IMG/VR virus record: IMGVR_UViG_3300028706_000016
Span: 1 to 40,330 of that record
Strand: one strand, 5' to 3'
Length of the DNA stretch: 40,330 nt
Source: a virus
Shown here one piece after another: positions 21,134 to 30,246 of the stretch. The notes under the pieces are model-generated. The model saw nothing but the letters and a program-made list of their open reading frames with translations. It made no database searches and was not told where the DNA came from. Both the position numbers and the translations under genes were made by a program. Within the stretch, counting starts at the first letter, position 1, and each line of letters opens with the position of its first letter.

Positions 21134-21525
21134 ATAAAAGTAAAGACATTAAAGAATTAAGAAAGTTTGATGTTGACCTAGAGTTTGGTCAGCAGTGGGA
21201 AGAACATATAGATGAATTATTCTCTGGCGCTAAGAAGTGTGAGATTAAAACAGAGAGAGATACATGGGCCAAGACTGGCAACATATGTATTGAGATTGAA
21301 AGCTACGGTAAGCCATCAGGGTTAGCCAGCACAGAGGCTGATGTATGGGTACACAATCTAGTTAAAGACAATGAGTTGTGTGCTAGCCTTATGTTTAACA
21401 CACACAAGCTACGCAAAGTAATGGAGGAAATGAAACCCTATACAGTCATGGGTGGTGACAACAACGCATCTAAGCTACACCTAGTGAGCATAGCTAAGCT
21501 ACTCAAATCCATTAGTACATCCTAG
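21124..21525 (+). CDS. PD-(D/E)XK nuclease-like phage protein
   Basis: The 133-residue product has 'FDVDLEFGQQWEEHIDELF', then 'CEIKTERDTWAKTGNICIEI' and 'SYGKPSGLASTEADVWVH'. The E-I-K after an upstream Glu, followed by 'W..TGN..IE', is the arrangement of a small restriction-endonuclease-like family often found beside RusA or polymerase genes in aquatic phages. The role is not known; DNA repair or host DNA breakdown is likely. It is the last rightward gene and its 3' end overlaps the convergent gene by 14 bp. No intrinsic terminator is visible at this junction. Confidence 0.65.
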   Translation: MSLNKSKDIKELRKFDVDLEFGQQWEEHIDELFSGAKKCEIKTERDTWAKTGNICIEIESYGKPSGLASTEADVWVHNLVKDNELCASLMFNTHKLRKVMEEMKPYTVMGGDNNASKLHLVSIAKLLKSISTS

Positions 21526-21748
21526 ATAGTTCTTCTTCAGTCTTGCCTCTGCGCTCATCGTAAGGCACGCCTTCAGAAACAGCCCTCAAGTAACCTTCTC
21601 TAAGATGGTCTGCTAGAGGGTTTGTTCTTCCAATATGCACTGGCTTTATTCCAAATGCTTCAACATGTTTGTTATATGCCCTGCCTGTAGGATGCATGTT
21701 AAACTGTTGCAGTCTTTTAGCTTTCATTGTTTCTAAGTTATCTGACAT
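21512..21748 (-). CDS. Small hypothetical protein at the end of the late operon
   Basis: I start at the ATG at 21748 (MSDNLETMKAKRLQQFNMHP, 78 residues); the upstream GTG would add four residues. It overlaps the metallopeptidase gene by 11 bp. The product is basic, with 'PTGRAYNKHVEAFGIKPVH' and 'GVPYDERRGKTEEELSRMY'. It is the last leftward gene and meets the rightward arm tail to tail. No family recognised; a virion component is possible from position. Confidence 0.55.
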   Translation of the reverse strand: MSDNLETMKAKRLQQFNMHPTGRAYNKHVEAFGIKPVHIGRTNPLADHLREGYLRAVSEGVPYDERRGKTEEELSRMY

Positions 21749-23684
21749 ATGCTTTCTCACTTGTATTATTTATTATTGGATTGCTTTTCTGTAGACTTAC
21801 ATCAAAACCTATATCTTCTAAAAACTCTACTTGTCCTTTAAAATCGTCAATCATGTTTTCAAATGCATCTGCTAAATTTGGCATGTCTTGTTTAATTCTA
21901 TTCCAAGCATGTTGGTCTTTGCTAAACTTGGCTTCAAACAAATTTGCAGCAGTTTCCATCAGCTTAAAGTTCCCATGTGCCTGCTGGTACTCATCAACAT
22001 CCGGCCCAAAAGTCTTGCGACCATGGCCAAATATATTGTAATCATCTCTTGCTACTCCACCTGACATAGCATCTATTATATCATAGTATCCTTCCAGCCT
22101 AGAATCATAGACACCATCTTTATAAACATCATTTATATACTCTGTATAAATAATCTCCATGGTCATTGGCTCATCTATAACACCATTATATTTATTTTCA
22201 ATAAGACTTAGGTCTTCACTGAACGCATCCCCAATTCTTCTATCATATTTGGTAATGTCATGGTACAGTGTGCTAGTACCTGCTAGTGTTCTAAGACTCG
22301 GGTGGTCAACTAAGTACATTCTCCAGAGTTTGTTCATTGCATGGTGGCCATACTCGTGAAGAATAGTTCTATAAAACTGCTCAGCAGGAGCTGAACCATT
22401 TACAGTGTGTATGTGCAAATCAGCAGTTATCATATCTCTTGAAACATCCCATGAACCTGCATACCTATTACCATATTCATCTTCTTGGTTTTCTAAAAAC
22501 TGTACATAGGAAGGAACTCCTTTTTCTACAACAAATTGTATTCCTTCATCCGACATGCCAACTGCTAGAGATTCTGCAAACATTCCATTAATGTCTTCTT
22601 TTCTTAAGCTGCCTTGTGATACTCTCCTGTTCGGATAATAAAAACTTTCAGGAGCTTTCATGTCAGGAATTTTATTTACATTTTCTTGCTCTTTGGGAGT
22701 GAGGTTTTGCTTCTTAGTGTGTACATCAAAACGATTAACATATTCTTGAGAAGGAGAGAACATAACGCCACCCTCTCGGCCAACATATTGTACATCCTGG
22801 GCCATAACTAATGCACCCACTTGGAGTACCCTTGATGCACTAGAAACTGGCAAGAATGTAGTCTTATCGTAGAAGAAACCTGAACGATTAGGATTCATAC
22901 CTATCTGTTTCCATCTGGACTCAGGTTGTTTACTGTCTTCTAATGCAGCAGTTATTTCTTTATGTGTTTGCTCAGGTGTTTGGCTCTGCCATTCAACATC
23001 CATTACAGCAAACGGAGATTTGTTTGTACCAGTAGCAACTCTAATTGCTTTGCTAGAGTGCTTTCCAAAATCTACATTAGTACCGGCACTGGCTGTTGAG
23101 TATGCATTGCCCGGTCTAGTACCCTCTACCTTTTCTTTAAAGTGTATAGCATTAACCCAAGTGTCCATGTTTTGGTATGCTGGTATGTCCAGCCTTAATC
23201 CTACCCTTGTTCCTTCTTGTATTTCTATTCCCGGTAGTCCTATTATTCTACCCTTACCTGCTTTGCCTGCATCCAATGCCCTTGCTAAGTTTGTTACGCT
23301 TACAAGTTCAGGTACTTCTTGCATAGGTGTTATAGGTGAGTCACTCTTTTGCACCAGCTCTCTAAATTTCTTTACTGACATCTTACCACTCTTAACTTGG
23401 TTTGCTGCAAACACCAGTGCGTCAGGCTGTGACATGTCTTCCTTTCTTTGAGGTGCATTGACTTCTCTTGGCTTTCTCCAAGCAAGTGCATCATCAGGAT
23501 GCCTGCCCTCTTCTCTTATATGCTTAACAGTCCTGACCGCCTCATTAATATCCTGAGGTGTGTTAGCAGTAGGCTCATAAGCAGAGCTATCCATTAGCTT
23601 ATTGTATGCTATCTCATCTGTAGGGTTATTAAGTTTTCTATTAGCGTCTTGAAACCCCGGTACTATGTTAGTGCCACATGCCAT
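21738..23684 (-). CDS. Virion-associated protein with zincin metallopeptidase domain
   Basis: The 648-residue product has two recognisable parts. Residues about 158-300 ('GLRLDIPAYQNMDTWVNAIH' ... 'QIGMNPNRSGFFYD' ... 'ASRVLQVGALVMAQDVQY') match a domain I know from very large phage and plasmid polyvalent proteins, of unknown function. Residues about 420-615 have the zinc-binding motif 'ILHEYGHHAM' (HExxH core at 443-447) and, downstream, 'FGHGRKTFGPDVDEYQQAHG' and 'METAANLFEAK', the third-ligand region typical of phage MuF-linked and toxin zincins. It probably travels inside the virion with the large protein encoded upstream and acts after ejection or during maturation. The substrate is unknown. 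It overlaps that upstream gene by one base. Confidence 0.7.
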   Translation of the reverse strand: MACGTNIVPGFQDANRKLNNPTDEIAYNKLMDSSAYEPTANTPQDINEAVRTVKHIREEGRHPDDALAWRKPREVNAPQRKEDMSQPDALVFAANQVKSGKMSVKKFRELVQKSDSPITPMQEVPELVSVTNLARALDAGKAGKGRIIGLPGIEIQEGTRVGLRLDIPAYQNMDTWVNAIHFKEKVEGTRPGNAYSTASAGTNVDFGKHSSKAIRVATGTNKSPFAVMDVEWQSQTPEQTHKEITAALEDSKQPESRWKQIGMNPNRSGFFYDKTTFLPVSSASRVLQVGALVMAQDVQYVGREGGVMFSPSQEYVNRFDVHTKKQNLTPKEQENVNKIPDMKAPESFYYPNRRVSQGSLRKEDINGMFAESLAVGMSDEGIQFVVEKGVPSYVQFLENQEDEYGNRYAGSWDVSRDMITADLHIHTVNGSAPAEQFYRTILHEYGHHAMNKLWRMYLVDHPSLRTLAGTSTLYHDITKYDRRIGDAFSEDLSLIENKYNGVIDEPMTMEIIYTEYINDVYKDGVYDSRLEGYYDIIDAMSGGVARDDYNIFGHGRKTFGPDVDEYQQAHGNFKLMETAANLFEAKFSKDQHAWNRIKQDMPNLADAFENMIDDFKGQVEFLEDIGFDVSLQKSNPIINNTSEKAYVR

Positions 23685-26600
23685 TACTTATCCACTCCAA
23701 ATAAATCTCCTGTTGGTGTGAAGTATATACCTGCCACACCTAATGTACTGTCAAGGCTTTCAGTTAGCCATTCAATTAAGTTACCACCTACTTCCATCTT
23801 AGCTTCTGAATCACCTGACCATATAGGATTGATAGCTTCTTCCCATGCTCTGTCAATAAATCCTGCACCAGTTCCTAGTAAAGAAGTAGTAGCACCATCA
23901 TGGAATCTTCCTGCATTACCTAGTAGTCCAACAACACCAGTCAGTCCTGCTCTGTCCATCACTTCCAATACTGTAGGGTCTTCCCAATCTTGTCCTTTGA
24001 TTGCATCCTTCATTGCTTCACCAATAAGTACAAGTGCATAGGCTGATGCTATGCCACCTACAACTCCAATGGCTGCGCCAAAGTCTGGACTGCACTGCTT
24101 AGGGTTTAGCTTTCTCAATAATCTTTTAACTACTGTATTACCAAACACAACAGGGAATGTCTTAAGCTGTGCTATGATTGCATACTTAGGGTCAGACATC
24201 CACAGTGGTTTGTTGGTAGCCTTAGGGTGTACAACTACATCATCAACTACTTTGTGTAGCCAAGGTATAAGAACTTCTCTTACCTTCTTACCGTTTGGCA
24301 TTGCAGTATTAAGTGCAGCCTCATTAGTTATATCAACTATGGTTCTGCCATCCTCTTTTTCAAATACTTTTGTAATAAAGTTCCATTCATCTTTACTAAC
24401 ACCATTCTCTTTAAGCTCATTCTCAAGTCTCATTCTTTCCATGTTACTTAGAGTACCTGCTTTCATTCTGTTTGCTCTTGTATTGATGTTAGTCATCATA
24501 GCCTGAGCTGCCCAGTTTCTGTTAAAGTTTGTCCACTGTGTTAGGAATCCACCCGGTAATGTTCTGAAGTACATGTTAACTACCATGTTGTGGTCAGTAG
24601 AAAAGATTTGGTCTAGTCTTTCATTAACTCTAGGGTCTAGGTTAAATCCTAGTGTAGCCATTGCCATTGCACCTTCACCCGGCTGTACATACTTACCTGC
24701 TAGTCCTCTTCTTGTTCCTTTAATAGCGTAGTCAAGTGCCTTAGGCAATGTCTTAAGCATGTTCAAGAATCCTGCTCTCTCTCCTATCCATGCAAGCTCA
24801 GTTATAGAGGATATAGTTGCAAGTCCTAAGTGAGTAACAGCACCTACACCGGTAGCTAGTTTACTTAATGCTGATAAGTTAGGGTCTAAGTCTTTCTTGT
24901 ATGTGTTGTGTGCAGCATCATAGGTGTCATATATTTTATCACGCTGTTGTTTAGTTAGGTTGCCAGCCTTCTTAAGAATCTTCATGTCATCTCTTAAGGC
25001 TTGTGCATCTTTACCGAATGCTCTGACAGATGCTACACGAGCAGCACCTCGTTGTAAGTAACCAGTCAATACTTTCTCTATGTCTGTCTCTCTAAAGTTA
25101 AGGCTTTCTTTGGCTGCAAATTCATCTAAGTATTTCCATGCCTCAGCTCTTGACTTTTCAAATCCTTTTCTCTTTTGTCCTTTAAACTCTGCGTTGGCTA
25201 ATGCCTCTTGCTCTCTAGCTGTAAGCACATCAGGCTCAAGACCTTGTATTATTTCATCAGCTATTTGCTCTGCGCCTTTTCTATTCTTACTGCCTTTACG
25301 AGTAATAGGTTTAACTTCTTTGTTAAGGCGATTAGCTTTTCTGCTAGATGCGATAAGCGCTTTGATAAACGCCTCTCTATTTTCTTTTACTACATCAGCA
25401 CTGATAGGGTTAGTTAAGTAGTTGTCTATTAGTCCTATAGAAACACCAGAGTCCACTAAGTTATTACGAACAAGAGCTATCTGGTCTTGTACTATTTGAA
25501 AGTCAGTCTTACCCTCAGGATTCTGATTAGTAATTCGAGCTTTCCTTGCCTGTTCTATTTCTTCTGGTGTAACACCCACACCTTCAAAGCTGTCAATAAA
25601 CTCTTGGTCTACCTTGGCTGTTATAGGTTTGCCTTGTATTCTTTCTCTAATGTACTTACTTCTTTCAGGGTCAACACGCTGTCCTATAAATCCTATACCT
25701 GCTTTCTTTTGTGCATACTTATTTATTACATTAACAACAGGAGCTAAGTACTCACCAGTCTTAGTTTCTTTTATAGAAAAGAAGTTGTCTTGTACCTGTG
25801 TTGTTCCACTTGCTGTACCTACAGGCGCAAACCTTTGGTATGCTCTGTTAGCTGCATGAAACTCAGCACCAGTCCTAGCCTCATTTCTTATTTTAACTAG
25901 GTCACTAAGTGGCTTGAACGCTAGTCCTTTAGTAAACTTCTCTCCAGCTTTTGCAACATCAACACCAGTAACTTTTTCTATTTTAAGGTTGGCTGACTTA
26001 GCTAGTTTCTTTATGTTACTGTCTAGCTCCGGTATGTCAATGAGTGGTTTGTTTTTTCCTGCCTCTACTTTTTCCGTACTAGTAGGACTAGTTCCTTCCA
26101 TTACTTGTTTGTTGTAACCTTCAGCTAACCTGCGTGCTGTTGCTATATCTCTGTTAGCTTCTCTTGCTACACCTACAGAACCCGGAGAACCAATAGCTCC
26201 AGCAATAGGACCTGCAATAACAGCTTCTTCAAGTATGTCTTGCATACCTTCGGATGTACCAAGCCTGCCCGGAGTAGCACTAGTTCCTATTTGTATAGCT
26301 TTCTGTGCAGCCTCAGTAGACATTTCTGTACCAATTAACTTACCCATATGCTTAGCACCTTTGCCAAGCTGTTGGCGTAAGCCTTCTCTGTTAGAGTTAA
26401 CTAATTTTTCTAATGATTTTTTAGTTGTTTCAAGACCACCCTTACCAAATGTTTTAGTAATTAGGTTTGATATAGGTGCAGCTCCTTTCATTGGAGCAAG
26501 CATGTCTAGGTAAGTAACTCCTGATGCAACTGCTGCTGCTTTTGCTTTTTCACTAGCAGTCAGCTCTCTTCCTACTGCATCTTCATGCTCTTGTAAAGTG

Positions 26601-27001
26601 TCTGCAAAATTAGCATTGTATGTAAGAGCGTATGTTCCCCAGTTTATGGCAGTACCTATTACTTTTGCTACTGGGTGTGGGATAGCTTGCATTGTAGTAC
26701 CAATAGCATAGCCTAACATAGGTACTATTGTATTCATTGAGTTGAGTGCAGCTTTTTCTGTCCACCATTGAACTGGCTTTTCAGTTTCAAGCAGACGCTC
26801 AGGAAACTTAGGAGTAAATCCCTTAAGACTTTCTTCTAGTTGTTCGTTAAGTAAGTCAACAGGCGCAGTGTCTATGCCAAATATGTCACCAGCAGCACCA
26901 ATACCTTTTGTCTGCATAGAGCCATACATAGGAACTGCTGCTTGACCAGCACTCAGTTTCTTGACTTGGTCAATCTCTTCATCTTCAAAAAAGAATCCCA
27001 T
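23684..27001 (-). CDS. Large internal virion / polyvalent protein
   Basis: At 1105 residues this is the longest protein in the window. It has hydrophobic segments near residues 87-128, 255-278, 970-995 and 1018-1032 and long charged helical regions between. The C-terminal part ('AAIGVVGGIASAYALVLIGE' followed by 'AMKDAIKGQDWEDP') resembles the membrane-like C-terminal domain (LPD38-type) of phage polyvalent proteins. Size, membrane segments and position next to the gp10-like and metallopeptidase genes suggest an ejected protein that forms a channel in the cell envelope, like T7 gp15/gp16 or P22 gp16/gp20. No lytic transglycosylase motif is evident. The function is inferred. Confidence 0.7.
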   Translation of the reverse strand: MGFFFEDEEIDQVKKLSAGQAAVPMYGSMQTKGIGAAGDIFGIDTAPVDLLNEQLEESLKGFTPKFPERLLETEKPVQWWTEKAALNSMNTIVPMLGYAIGTTMQAIPHPVAKVIGTAINWGTYALTYNANFADTLQEHEDAVGRELTASEKAKAAAVASGVTYLDMLAPMKGAAPISNLITKTFGKGGLETTKKSLEKLVNSNREGLRQQLGKGAKHMGKLIGTEMSTEAAQKAIQIGTSATPGRLGTSEGMQDILEEAVIAGPIAGAIGSPGSVGVAREANRDIATARRLAEGYNKQVMEGTSPTSTEKVEAGKNKPLIDIPELDSNIKKLAKSANLKIEKVTGVDVAKAGEKFTKGLAFKPLSDLVKIRNEARTGAEFHAANRAYQRFAPVGTASGTTQVQDNFFSIKETKTGEYLAPVVNVINKYAQKKAGIGFIGQRVDPERSKYIRERIQGKPITAKVDQEFIDSFEGVGVTPEEIEQARKARITNQNPEGKTDFQIVQDQIALVRNNLVDSGVSIGLIDNYLTNPISADVVKENREAFIKALIASSRKANRLNKEVKPITRKGSKNRKGAEQIADEIIQGLEPDVLTAREQEALANAEFKGQKRKGFEKSRAEAWKYLDEFAAKESLNFRETDIEKVLTGYLQRGAARVASVRAFGKDAQALRDDMKILKKAGNLTKQQRDKIYDTYDAAHNTYKKDLDPNLSALSKLATGVGAVTHLGLATISSITELAWIGERAGFLNMLKTLPKALDYAIKGTRRGLAGKYVQPGEGAMAMATLGFNLDPRVNERLDQIFSTDHNMVVNMYFRTLPGGFLTQWTNFNRNWAAQAMMTNINTRANRMKAGTLSNMERMRLENELKENGVSKDEWNFITKVFEKEDGRTIVDITNEAALNTAMPNGKKVREVLIPWLHKVVDDVVVHPKATNKPLWMSDPKYAIIAQLKTFPVVFGNTVVKRLLRKLNPKQCSPDFGAAIGVVGGIASAYALVLIGEAMKDAIKGQDWEDPTVLEVMDRAGLTGVVGLLGNAGRFHDGATTSLLGTGAGFIDRAWEEAINPIWSGDSEAKMEVGGNLIEWLTESLDSTLGVAGIYFTPTGDLFGVDK

Positions 27002-27010
27002 TAGGTCTCC

Positions 27011-27886
27011 TTACCTTAAATCTTCTAGTTTTCTATCCTTCATTACCTGCTCTAGTGCTAGTTTTCTAACTTCACCCGGAGTTTTGTCAGGATAAGCAAC
27101 AGTTATTGCCTTAATGTTTGTTGCTACTTGAGAAGCAAGACTCATCATTGCAGCCTCATCACTAGCATTAGGATTGGAAGAAACACTACCCCAGAAAGTG
27201 TCACCAAACATCTCTTTTACATCAGGCAACACATCAACAGTCAAGTCTTCTATAGTTTTCTTTCCATATATTTCATCTGCTCTTTTTGCACCTGCTGCTA
27301 GAACTGCTGCTTTATTCTTTTGTGCTGCTGCTTCATTAGCTGCCCATAGCTTGCTCGGGTCATCAGAAGCATCCCTGCCTTTAGGTGTCTTACCATAGTA
27401 ATTCATTAGCTGTCCTAGCCTCATGAGTCTGGTGTCTGATGGCAGTCCACTAATGCTTTCACTCCACCACTCAGGGTTCTTCATGTTTTCCATTAGTCCT
27501 TCCATCCCTGATTTTTTAGCTGATGCATCAGAAAGTTTTTTTCCAGTTCTTGGGTTTATACCTGCATCAAAAGTTTGTCTACGCTGTTCATTCGAGCTTA
27601 TAAAATTAGATTTTTCTTTAGGTCTTGTTGATACAGGATTCCAGCCGGGAGGAGTATAATTCATTTTGTGAAAAAAATCATCCATGCTTTTAGCTACTGT
27701 ACCCGGTTTGTATTTAAACTTCTCATAGTTTTCAGGGTCAAACCAGTTACCAAATATTTTAGAATCTCTAAACAATTGGTTGTTGTTTGATTCTGGTGTT
27801 GATTGGCCATCTTCAGCCCAAGTGCTGCCTATAGGACATTGTCCTTTTATTCCCGGCACTGGTTTTCCATTCATCATACAAGGCAT
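27011..27886 (-). CDS. Putative internal virion protein
   Basis: A 291-residue product (MPCMMNGKPVPGIKGQCPIG) with a Cys- and Gly-containing N-terminus, a disordered middle rich in Asn, Ser and Lys, and a helical C-terminal third ('AANEAAAQKNKAAVLAAGAK', 'EMFGDTFWGSVSSN'). No enzyme motif was found. It sits within the block of large virion genes, so it is probably injected or structural. The family is not recognised with confidence. Confidence 0.6.
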   Translation of the reverse strand: MPCMMNGKPVPGIKGQCPIGSTWAEDGQSTPESNNNQLFRDSKIFGNWFDPENYEKFKYKPGTVAKSMDDFFHKMNYTPPGWNPVSTRPKEKSNFISSNEQRRQTFDAGINPRTGKKLSDASAKKSGMEGLMENMKNPEWWSESISGLPSDTRLMRLGQLMNYYGKTPKGRDASDDPSKLWAANEAAAQKNKAAVLAAGAKRADEIYGKKTIEDLTVDVLPDVKEMFGDTFWGSVSSNPNASDEAAMMSLASQVATNIKAITVAYPDKTPGEVRKLALEQVMKDRKLEDLR

Positions 27887-27911
27887 TACTTGTCTCCTTT
27901 ATTAAATTTCA

Positions 27912-30245
27912 TTATGCAAAAATATTCCTAATGTCTCTGCGTGTTGCAAAATTGTTGTTCACGCTTTTTGTACTGTATCCTCCTGCTGGGGCAGTAGGTC
28001 TAGTTACTGTCGCAGGTGCTCTGGCTACTGGTCCTGTTTCATACCTGTCATTCATACGCTTTTGAGCTGCTGCTGCTTGTCTTGCTTTTTCTGCTGCTGC
28101 TGCTTGAGCTTGTGCTTTAGCTTGTGCTGCTGCTTGTGCTTTAGCTTGTGCTGCTGCCTGAGCTTGTGCTTGAGCTGCTGCTTGTGCTTTAGCTTGTGCT
28201 GCTGCCTGCTCTTGTAATAACTTGTTTGCAACTATAGCATCTATAGCACCTGTACTACCCGGTGCATAATCAACTTCACCATCTATACCACCACTCATTT
28301 TTTGCATTAGGTTTGTTAAGTCAGGTCCAGCCTCATATGCTGGCATGACTCCGTTAGTAGGGTTAACCACTGGATTTGCAGAACTTGAATAACTATTTCC
28401 TGCTACACCTGCTATGGTTTCCATAACACTATTCCATATTGAAGGTTCTTTTACCTGTATTTCTCCTTGGTAACTAGGCGCTGTTGAACCAACAGGTCCT
28501 TGCAATGGAGCAACACTATCATCTTTAAATAGATTAGAAACATATTTATAGGCATCAACAACTGCTTCATCTAAACCATACTGTGCTGGAATAGGATTCA
28601 CTGGTTTATTGCTATCACCTAAATTGCTTATGTCAACTTCAAAGAATTGGTTGGAATCAAATAAGTTGTCTGTAGTATTAAAAGCATCACTGCCAGCTGG
28701 TCCAGTTAAAGGACTAGAATTAAACACGATAGGTACATCTTCTTCATATGGGTCGCTTGTAGTTGTGACTAAGTTTGAACCATCCCCATAATCAGCAGGA
28801 AAACTAGGCATAAAAGTCTGGTTTGATTGTACTAAATCTATTTCTGGCACAGTTCTTGGGTCTACATATATACCTCTGTATTGTTGTGTCTCTTCATTAG
28901 GATTTCTCATAATGTTATTAGGCAGGCTATTACCTATAATCTCATTTGCAGTTTCAAAGTTTCCTCTGTTGCTAATAGAACCACCATAATTAAATGAACC
29001 ATCATCGTTAGGATTCATATTATAAGAACCTTCAAACACCTGCTCATCATCAGCTATATTTCTATTCATACCACTGTAGTCATATGCTCCATCATCAGTA
29101 GGTAACATAGTATATTTAGAATCAAATACTTGTTCTTCCCCACCTATCATTGTAGGAGATGTCATTGTTTCATATATGCTAGGACCAATAGGTGACATAG
29201 CATTATTAGCACCTACTGTATACTGCGTGTCATATATGCTAGGACCAATAGGTGACATAGCATTGTTAGCACCTACTGTATACTGCGTGTCATATATGCT
29301 AGGACCACCGGTAGGATTAAATCTTTCCATCTTAGCTGCATCAAATCTAGCTTGGTCTTCTGCACTTACAGTTCCATTGTTTGTGTAATTAGCAAGACCA
29401 ATGTCTGGTCCTTGGTCAGCTTGGCTTATAAGAAAATCAGGATTCATGCCATTAAATCCCGGCATGTTAGCTTGTTTAGTAGAACTTATTTCTTGACCCG
29501 GACCGGGGAATAATGTGCTAGGTGCATCTCCGGGAGCAATTCCCATCTCAGCTATTGTTTCAGCGTAAGTTAAATCCTTATCTTTCTTTTTGTTACTTGC
29601 ATTGTTTGAGGGTATTTGTGGTACTCCATCTGGCATAGTTACAGCAGGCAATTCAATTGCACTGTCCGCAACTCCCGGCTTAACAAACCCTTCACCAAAC
29701 TGTCCTTCATAATATAGGTTAGGTCCTACTGGTGTACCATATACACCATAATCCATAGGAAGTCCTTGACCATAGGTGTATTCAGAAACTCCACCCGGAC
29801 CTTGGTAATCAAACAAAGACGCATTCTCAAATGCTTCCATGCTAGGATTATATATAGTACCTGATGGTGTGCGCTGTCTTAAGTCTTGTGATAGGAAAGG
29901 ACCTGAAGCAGTAGGCACAGGATTGCTTGTTATACCTGCATTTTTTGCTGCTTGTGCCATTGCTGTATTTTTGTCTACATCTGGGTCATAAAATTTACCA
30001 CCCGGTGCAAAATCTTTAGCAAGCTGTGGATTGTAAGGCACATTGTCTATTCCTAGTTCCCATCCTGCAGCTTCTAATTCAGGAGTCATTTTTGTAGGAC
30101 CTCCTAATGCTTTTGTAATAGCAGTACCATAGTCATTTAGTTTTTTTTCTATAACTTTTTTTGTTACATATTTTTCTGCATCTTCTTTAACATCAGTAGC
30201 CCATTCTTTACCTGCGTTCCATGCATCTTCAAATATATTAGACAT
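27912..30245 (-). CDS. Large repetitive low-complexity virion protein
   Basis: The 777-residue product is mostly disordered and rich in Pro, Asn, Gly, Tyr and Asp. A 20-residue unit ('SIYDTQYTVGANNAMSPIG') is present twice in tandem plus a partial third copy, matched by 60-bp DNA repeats. A second degenerate unit ('EQVFDSKYTMLPTDDGAYDY' / 'EQVFEGSYNMNPNDDGSFNY') follows. Near the C-terminus, about residues 677-730, is an Ala/Gln/Lys repeat (AAAQAKAQ) that would form a long helix, then a basic tail ending 'RRDIRNIFA'. I see no enzyme motif. It could be an elastic or internal virion protein; position supports a structural role. Confidence 0.65.
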   Translation of the reverse strand: MSNIFEDAWNAGKEWATDVKEDAEKYVTKKVIEKKLNDYGTAITKALGGPTKMTPELEAAGWELGIDNVPYNPQLAKDFAPGGKFYDPDVDKNTAMAQAAKNAGITSNPVPTASGPFLSQDLRQRTPSGTIYNPSMEAFENASLFDYQGPGGVSEYTYGQGLPMDYGVYGTPVGPNLYYEGQFGEGFVKPGVADSAIELPAVTMPDGVPQIPSNNASNKKKDKDLTYAETIAEMGIAPGDAPSTLFPGPGQEISSTKQANMPGFNGMNPDFLISQADQGPDIGLANYTNNGTVSAEDQARFDAAKMERFNPTGGPSIYDTQYTVGANNAMSPIGPSIYDTQYTVGANNAMSPIGPSIYETMTSPTMIGGEEQVFDSKYTMLPTDDGAYDYSGMNRNIADDEQVFEGSYNMNPNDDGSFNYGGSISNRGNFETANEIIGNSLPNNIMRNPNEETQQYRGIYVDPRTVPEIDLVQSNQTFMPSFPADYGDGSNLVTTTSDPYEEDVPIVFNSSPLTGPAGSDAFNTTDNLFDSNQFFEVDISNLGDSNKPVNPIPAQYGLDEAVVDAYKYVSNLFKDDSVAPLQGPVGSTAPSYQGEIQVKEPSIWNSVMETIAGVAGNSYSSSANPVVNPTNGVMPAYEAGPDLTNLMQKMSGGIDGEVDYAPGSTGAIDAIVANKLLQEQAAAQAKAQAAAQAQAQAAAQAKAQAAAQAKAQAQAAAAEKARQAAAAQKRMNDRYETGPVARAPATVTRPTAPAGGYSTKSVNNNFATRRDIRNIFA
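28060..28212. repeat. Short tandem repeats encoding Ala/Gln/Lys
   Basis: Units of the form GCTTGTGCTTTA and GCTTGTGCTGCT repeat imperfectly on the plus strand, inside the 3' part of the large repetitive gene. They encode the AAAQAKAQ-type helix and are prone to slippage, so copy number may vary among strains. Confidence 0.7.
29171..29306. repeat. 60-bp tandem repeat within a coding region
   Basis: Copies at 29171..29230 and 29231..29290 are identical except for one base (29205 A, 29265 G), followed by a 16-bp partial copy. The unit is 20 codons long and keeps frame, so it reflects a recent in-frame duplication. Confidence 0.9.
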
Positions 30246-30246
30246 T

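Noticed and set aside
21500-21540. Bidirectional terminator at the convergent junction
   Set aside because: The two genes overlap by 14 bp and no stem with a T-tract is visible on either strand; a Rho-type or antisense mechanism may act but has no sequence sign.
23020-23451. 143-residue plus-strand ORF opposite the metallopeptidase gene
   Set aside because: Embedded in a clearly coding minus-strand gene, hydrophobic chance composition, no ribosome-binding site.
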